This document shows, piece after piece, positions 60,708 through 64,000 of a stretch of DNA of 64,000 nucleotides; positions within the stretch are counted from its first letter, which is position 1, and every line of letters begins with the position of its first letter. The translations under genes were made by a program, and so were the position numbers. This DNA comes from Buchananella felis (GTDB taxonomy: Bacteria; Actinomycetota; Actinomycetes; Actinomycetales; Actinomycetaceae), in NCBI RefSeq assembly GCF_041380015.1, contig NZ_CP159978.1. One strand, given 5' to 3'. The notes beneath the pieces were generated by a model that was not told where the DNA came from, did not search any database, and saw only the letters and a list, made by a program, of their open reading frames with translations.

Positions 60708-61161
60708 CTTTGACTCCCTGTCGCTGGACAAAGTGTGGGTTCAGCATATGGAAAGCCGCCCAACAGTGCAATCACGTGAGTGAAATTGCTGTTTCAGGGC
60801 AAAAACGCTCAGGGGACGGGTCGTTTTGTGCGCGGGGCGCCCGGATGGGCGCAGGTGCGCCTCGGAGGCGGAGCGGGAGGGGCCGTGGCAAGCGCCGCCC
60901 CCGCGTGGGCTGCCTCCTACGTGCGACGCCCCTGCGTGCGGCCCTCTGCGTGCGACGCCCCTCCCGCACGCCGCCCCCTGTGTGCGCCGCCCCCGCGTGG
61001 GGTGCCTCCTACGTGCGAAGCCTCCGCACGCCGCCCCCTGCGTGCACCTCCCTTATATGCGGCGCTCCCGAGGCGGGAGCCCCCGAGAGCGGCAGCCAGG
61101 CGACGGGTGGAAGGCGAGGGGTCGGCGGCTCACAGCCGCCGGCCCCACCACACCCGGTTTG
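60708..61161. other. Gene-free stretch with CG-rich duplications
   Basis: The first 75 bases should hold the GH101 promoter. From 60892 two overlapping duplications occur: 60892-60930 recurs at 60984-61022, offset 92, and CGCACGCCGCCCCCTG recurs at 60965 and 61025, offset 60. Frames here are repeats read in codons, with no recognisable protein. Confidence 0.55.
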
Positions 61162-62022
61162 CTACCGCTGAGAATCCTTCACGGAGCCCTCGAGCTTAGA
61201 GCCGTCCGAGGTGTGCGCGATGCACGCGAACTCCCGCTCTCCGTCCTCCCACCTGGACTGGCGGGCATCGAAGTAGCTGCCCGACAGGGCCGACTGGGAG
61301 TAAGCCACACCTATATAAGAGTCGAACGCGTCGGTGCACACCGGCAGGATCACCTCGTGGCGCGAGAGGAAGTCGAAGCCCTCCGGCACCGTGCCGATGG
61401 CGATGACCTCCCCGTCGTGGGCCTTGGCGCAGTCCGTGACGATCACGGGCTTGTCGGCGCGCTTGACCACGTCGGTGATGTTCTCCCAGTTCACGCACTG
61501 CCCCACCGTGAGCTCGCCGGGAGCGGCCCCCTTGTCACCCAGCATGGAGGCCCCGAGCCACGCGCCCACGCCGACGGTCACGGCGGCGGCCACCGCGCCC
61601 ACGCCGATCATGGCCCTCTTCCCCTCGCCCGAAGAGCGGCGCTGCTGGGCCCGCCTGCCGGCGCGAGGAGCGGCCACCTTGGACCGGGCGGCAGGCGCTG
61701 CGGCGTCGGCCACCCCGACCGGCTTAGCGGAGGGTGCCTGTACCGGGGCGGCCTGAGCCGAAACACTCGCGGCGCCAGCGGGCGCAACCGCAGCGGCCGG
61801 CGCGCCCTGGCCGACAGGGGCACCGCTCGGCACGGCGGCCTGCGGGCCTGAGGCCTGCGGCACTGAGGCCTGCGGTGCGGCGGCGCCACCCGGCTGGGAG
61901 GGCCAGATCGGGGAAGCGTCCACGCCGATCGGGGGCCGGTAGGCGGGAGCGGGGGCAGGAGTGGCGCCTGCCTGCGGCTGGCTCGCGACTGGCTCAAACC
62001 CGGGGGTGTTGTTCTGCGACAT
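61162..62022 (-). CDS. Membrane protein with septum-formation-type extracellular domain
   Basis: The protein has 286 residues. A long Ala/Pro/Gln-rich cytoplasmic part (1-150) and a basic patch precede one membrane helix (AMIGVGAVAAAVTVGVGAWL). The C-terminal domain has VGQCVNW, VTDCAKAHDGEVIAI and CTDAFDSYIGVAYSQSAL, matching the actinobacterial septum-formation domain with conserved cysteines. The ATG at 62022 begins MSQNNTPGFEP. No Shine-Dalgarno is seen. Exact role unknown; the family is linked to division by name only. Confidence 0.8.
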   Translation of the reverse strand: MSQNNTPGFEPVASQPQAGATPAPAPAYRPPIGVDASPIWPSQPGGAAAPQASVPQASGPQAAVPSGAPVGQGAPAAAVAPAGAASVSAQAAPVQAPSAKPVGVADAAAPAARSKVAAPRAGRRAQQRRSSGEGKRAMIGVGAVAAAVTVGVGAWLGASMLGDKGAAPGELTVGQCVNWENITDVVKRADKPVIVTDCAKAHDGEVIAIGTVPEGFDFLSRHEVILPVCTDAFDSYIGVAYSQSALSGSYFDARQSRWEDGEREFACIAHTSDGSKLEGSVKDSQR

Positions 62023-62110
62023 GACTGTAATACTGGCGCGTTCGGGCCCAGCGCGCCACCGACTTGCCGACCGGTGGGGACGAAAGCGCCGCCCCGCCGC
62101 CGGCCCAACC

Positions 62111-62194
62111 GCGCGCCCCGCCTCCCGGCCAACCGCCCCGCCGCAGGCAATCGCGCGCCCCGCCTCCCGGCCAACCGCCCCGCCGCAGGCAATC
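62111..62194. repeat. 42-bp tandem repeat, two full copies
   Basis: GCGCGCCCCGCCTCCCGGCC and following bases (period 42) occur at 62111 and 62153, with a partial third copy. The copies appear identical. They lie between the divergent septum-type and GNAT genes and carry no gene. Confidence 0.9.
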
Positions 62195-62282
62195 GCGCCC
62201 CGCCCGGCGCTTTCCTGAGCGGGCCGGGCGCGGGGAGGGCAAAATCGATACATCACGTCCCGCCCGCCGCAAGGAGGAAGCC

Positions 62283-62726
62283 TTGGCAGTTGAGCTAGTT
62301 ACCGAATACTCCCCGGAGTTATTGGAGATGTTTGCGCGGCTGCTGCCCCAGCTCTCGCGCTCCGCCCAGCCGCTGGACGAGCAGTCGGTGCGCTCCCTGG
62401 TGGAGCAGGACTGCCTGGACCTGTTCGTCTTCCGCTCCGATCGGCCCACCGCAGACGGCAGCCTGCCCCTGCTGGGCACGCTCTCCCTGGTCACCTTCAC
62501 GATCCCCACGGGGGTGCGCGCCTGGATCGAGGACGTGGTGGTCGATGAGGCCGCCCGCGGGCAGGGGGCGGGTGCCGCCCTGGTTTCCGCCGCCGTGGCG
62601 CACGCCCGCGAGAAGGGCTGCCGCACCGTGGACCTGACCTCGCGCCCCTCCCGAGAGGCCGCCAACCGCCTCTACCGCCGCTGCGGTTTTGCCACCCGAG
62701 AGACGAATGTGTACCGCCATGACTGA
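62283..62726 (+). CDS. GNAT family N-acetyltransferase
   Basis: This predicted acetyl-CoA-dependent acyltransferase has 147 residues. Motif A is visible as IEDVVVDEAARGQGAGAALV and motif B as SREAANRLYRRCGF. The substrate is not evident; proteins of this size often acetylate amino groups of small molecules or proteins. TTG at 62283 is chosen because AAGGAGG lies seven bases upstream. The end overlaps the next gene by eight bases. Confidence 0.88.
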   Translation: MAVELVTEYSPELLEMFARLLPQLSRSAQPLDEQSVRSLVEQDCLDLFVFRSDRPTADGSLPLLGTLSLVTFTIPTGVRAWIEDVVVDEAARGQGAGAALVSAAVAHAREKGCRTVDLTSRPSREAANRLYRRCGFATRETNVYRHD

Positions 62727-63648
62727 CCAGTTCTCCCCCTGCGCCGCCAACATGGACGACGCTGCCGCCGGCGCCGCCCCCACCTCCCGGCCGTCCGTTG
62801 CCCTGCCGCAGGTGCGGCTGTCCAGCGGATACACCATGCCGGCCTTCGGCTTTGGCACCTACAAGCTGCGCGGGGAGGAGGCCGTGGCGGTGTTCCGCGA
62901 CGCCGTGCGGGCCGGCCACCGCCACTTCGACAGCGCCCAGTTCTATCTGAACCACGCCGAGCTGGGGCGGGCCTTGCGGGAGGCGATCGCTGACGGAGAG
63001 GTGAGCCGCGAGGAGCTGTTTGTTACCTCCAAGCTGCACAACCAGAAGCACCACCCGCGCGACGTGGGCCCGGCTTTCGAGCAGACCATGGAGGAGCTGG
63101 GCCTGGACTACCTGGACCTGTTCCTGATCCACTGGCCGGTGGCGGACCGCCATCCGCTGCAGGAGACCTGGGCGGCCATGGAGGAGCTGGTGGGCACCGG
63201 GCGCCTGCGTTCCATCGGCGTGGCCAACTTCGAGGCCGAGCACCTGGACCTGATCATGCCGGGGGCTCGCATCGCCCCGGTGGTCAACCAGATCGAGTGC
63301 CACCCCTACCTGCGCAACGGGGCCCTGGAGCGCTACAGCGTGGAGCGGGGCATCTACGTGCAGGCCTGGAGCCCGCTGGTGCGCGGCGCCTGCTTCGGGG
63401 AGGAGACCATCACGTCCATCGCCGCCCGCCTGGGCGCCACGCCCGCCCAGGTGGTGCTGGGTTGGCACCTGCGCCAGGGGCGCGTGGTCATCCCGAAGTC
63501 CACCTCGCCGGCACGCTGCCGCGAGAACCTGGCCGCCCTGGACGTGGCTGGCCTGCTCACGGACGCGGACCTGGCGGCGATCGACGCCCTGGACCGGGGC
63601 GAGGAGGGCCGCACCGGGCCGCACCCGTGCGCGGAGTGCACCTTCTGA
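62719..63648 (+). CDS. Aldo/keto reductase
   Basis: This NADPH-dependent oxidoreductase of 309 residues has the AKR tetrad in HFDSAQFYLNH (Asp, Tyr), VTSKLHN (Lys) and LFLIHWPV (His). IPKSTSPAR is the cofactor phosphate-binding segment. An N-terminal extension of about 30 residues contains MDDAAAGAA, encoded by an exact 16-mer copy (62754-62769). The C-terminus ends in GPHPCAECTF. The start overlaps the GNAT stop. The substrate is unknown; 2,5-diketogluconate-reductase-like AKR5 members are similar. Confidence 0.9.
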   Translation: MTDQFSPCAANMDDAAAGAAPTSRPSVALPQVRLSSGYTMPAFGFGTYKLRGEEAVAVFRDAVRAGHRHFDSAQFYLNHAELGRALREAIADGEVSREELFVTSKLHNQKHHPRDVGPAFEQTMEELGLDYLDLFLIHWPVADRHPLQETWAAMEELVGTGRLRSIGVANFEAEHLDLIMPGARIAPVVNQIECHPYLRNGALERYSVERGIYVQAWSPLVRGACFGEETITSIAARLGATPAQVVLGWHLRQGRVVIPKSTSPARCRENLAALDVAGLLTDADLAAIDALDRGEEGRTGPHPCAECTF

Positions 63649-63725
63649 GCGAGCCGGTGACGCTTCACACGTCACTAATGCTCACTTGTGGCGTCCTCCC
63701 TTAGCGCAATGCCAGGGCGGGGAAC

Positions 63726-63739
63726 TAGACTCGTTGGCC
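63726..63739 (+). promoter_or_regulatory. -10 element of a leaderless CapD-like mRNA
   Basis: TAGACT at 63726-63731 lies eight bases before the GTG, with no Shine-Dalgarno. Confidence 0.45.
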
Positions 63740-64000
63740 GTGACAACAACGCTGCCTTCTTTGAACAACCCCGCTGACTGGGACTGGTTGGCTCACCGCA
63801 TCGGCGGTGGGCTGGACACCGCTCCCGAGATTTCTGACGCGGTTCGCGCCCAGTTCGCGGGCAAGCGTGTGTTGGTGACCGGCGCCGGTGGTTCCATCGG
63901 TACCGAGCTGTGCCGCCAGATCTACCAGCTGAAGCCGGCCGAGCTGGTGCTGCTGGACCGCGACGAGTCCGGCCTGCACGCCACCCAGCTGCTGCTGGAG
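63740..64000 (+). CDS. CapD/WbpM-like nucleoside-diphosphate-sugar dehydratase, 5' end
   Basis: Only the first 87 residues are in the window. They begin VTTTLPSLNNPADWDWL. The Rossmann dinucleotide-binding segment is KRVLVTGAGGSIGTELCRQI, followed by LVLLDRDESGLHATQLLLE, typical of the polysaccharide-biosynthesis dehydratase/epimerase family (UDP-GlcNAc 4,6-dehydratases such as CapD and WbpM). The short N-terminus lacks the membrane part of full WbpM. It probably opens a surface-polysaccharide locus that continues to the right. Confidence 0.88.
   Translation, partial: MTTTLPSLNNPADWDWLAHRIGGGLDTAPEISDAVRAQFAGKRVLVTGAGGSIGTELCRQIYQLKPAELVLLDRDESGLHATQLLLE

Noticed and set aside
62064..62282. 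N-terminal extension of the GNAT protein
   Set aside because: The extension translates the 42-bp tandem repeat. The TTG at 62283 has a strong Shine-Dalgarno and gives a normal-length GNAT protein.

Overview
The window is 64 kb of high-GC DNA from an actinobacterium, most likely a host-associated member of the Actinomycetaceae. This is inferred from the strong GC bias, frequent GTG/TTG starts, many apparently leaderless genes, the ffs-dnaX-recR-lysC-asd order, a DUF4235 protein, and five surface proteins ending in cell-wall-binding type 2 (CWB2) repeats. The species cannot be named from the sequence alone.

Layout: 0-4.8 kb holds a partial gene, a SAM-riboswitch-controlled metNIQ operon, upp and tadA. 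From 5.6 to 24.3 kb lies a surface-protein region. It has two paralogous trypsin-like proteases, a tRNA-Ser, a degenerate glutamine amidotransferase, a small membrane protein, a uracil permease, a beta-helix surface protein, a LytR-C-type protein and a large modular sialidase. From 24.7 to 32 kb is housekeeping: tRNA-Ser, SRP RNA, dnaX, recR, lysC (with an internal beta-subunit start) and asd. From 32.2 to 35.6 kb three secreted or membrane-anchored six-cysteine proteins surround a thioredoxin. From 35.7 to 46.5 kb are aroD, a TetR regulator, a Nudix hydrolase, a broken IS1249-like transposase, an RluA-type pseudouridine synthase, tRNA-Gly, dcd, an unknown protein, a membrane-bound iron-sulfur reductase and DUF4235. 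From 47 to 50.8 kb is a TPP-riboswitch-controlled thiBPQ operon. Then come a family 2 glycosyltransferase, a GalT-like protein, a cupin, a very large GH101 endo-alpha-N-acetylgalactosaminidase, a septum-formation-like membrane protein, a GNAT/aldo-keto reductase pair, and the start of a CapD-like polysaccharide gene.

The sialidase, GH101 enzyme, beta-helix protein and two proteases share CWB2 anchors. Together they look like a surface toolkit for stripping and digesting host mucin-type glycoproteins. The metNIQ and thiBPQ operons import methionine and thiamine, and upp with the permease suggests uracil salvage.

The most unusual content is non-coding. (1) Several intergenic arrays are built of degenerate units repeated every 20 bp. 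In each, the left half has one orientation and the right half the opposite (4841-5020, 38618-38687, 38904-39013, 40394-40583, 40633-40802, 46679-46858). (2) A family of about 95-bp hairpin elements occurs in six copies. (3) A 16-mer, GGCGGCAGCGTCGTCC, has eight exact and many near copies on both strands, both inside and outside genes. I do not recognise any of these three as described elements. All coordinates, counts and spacings were read by eye; no database or folding program was used.
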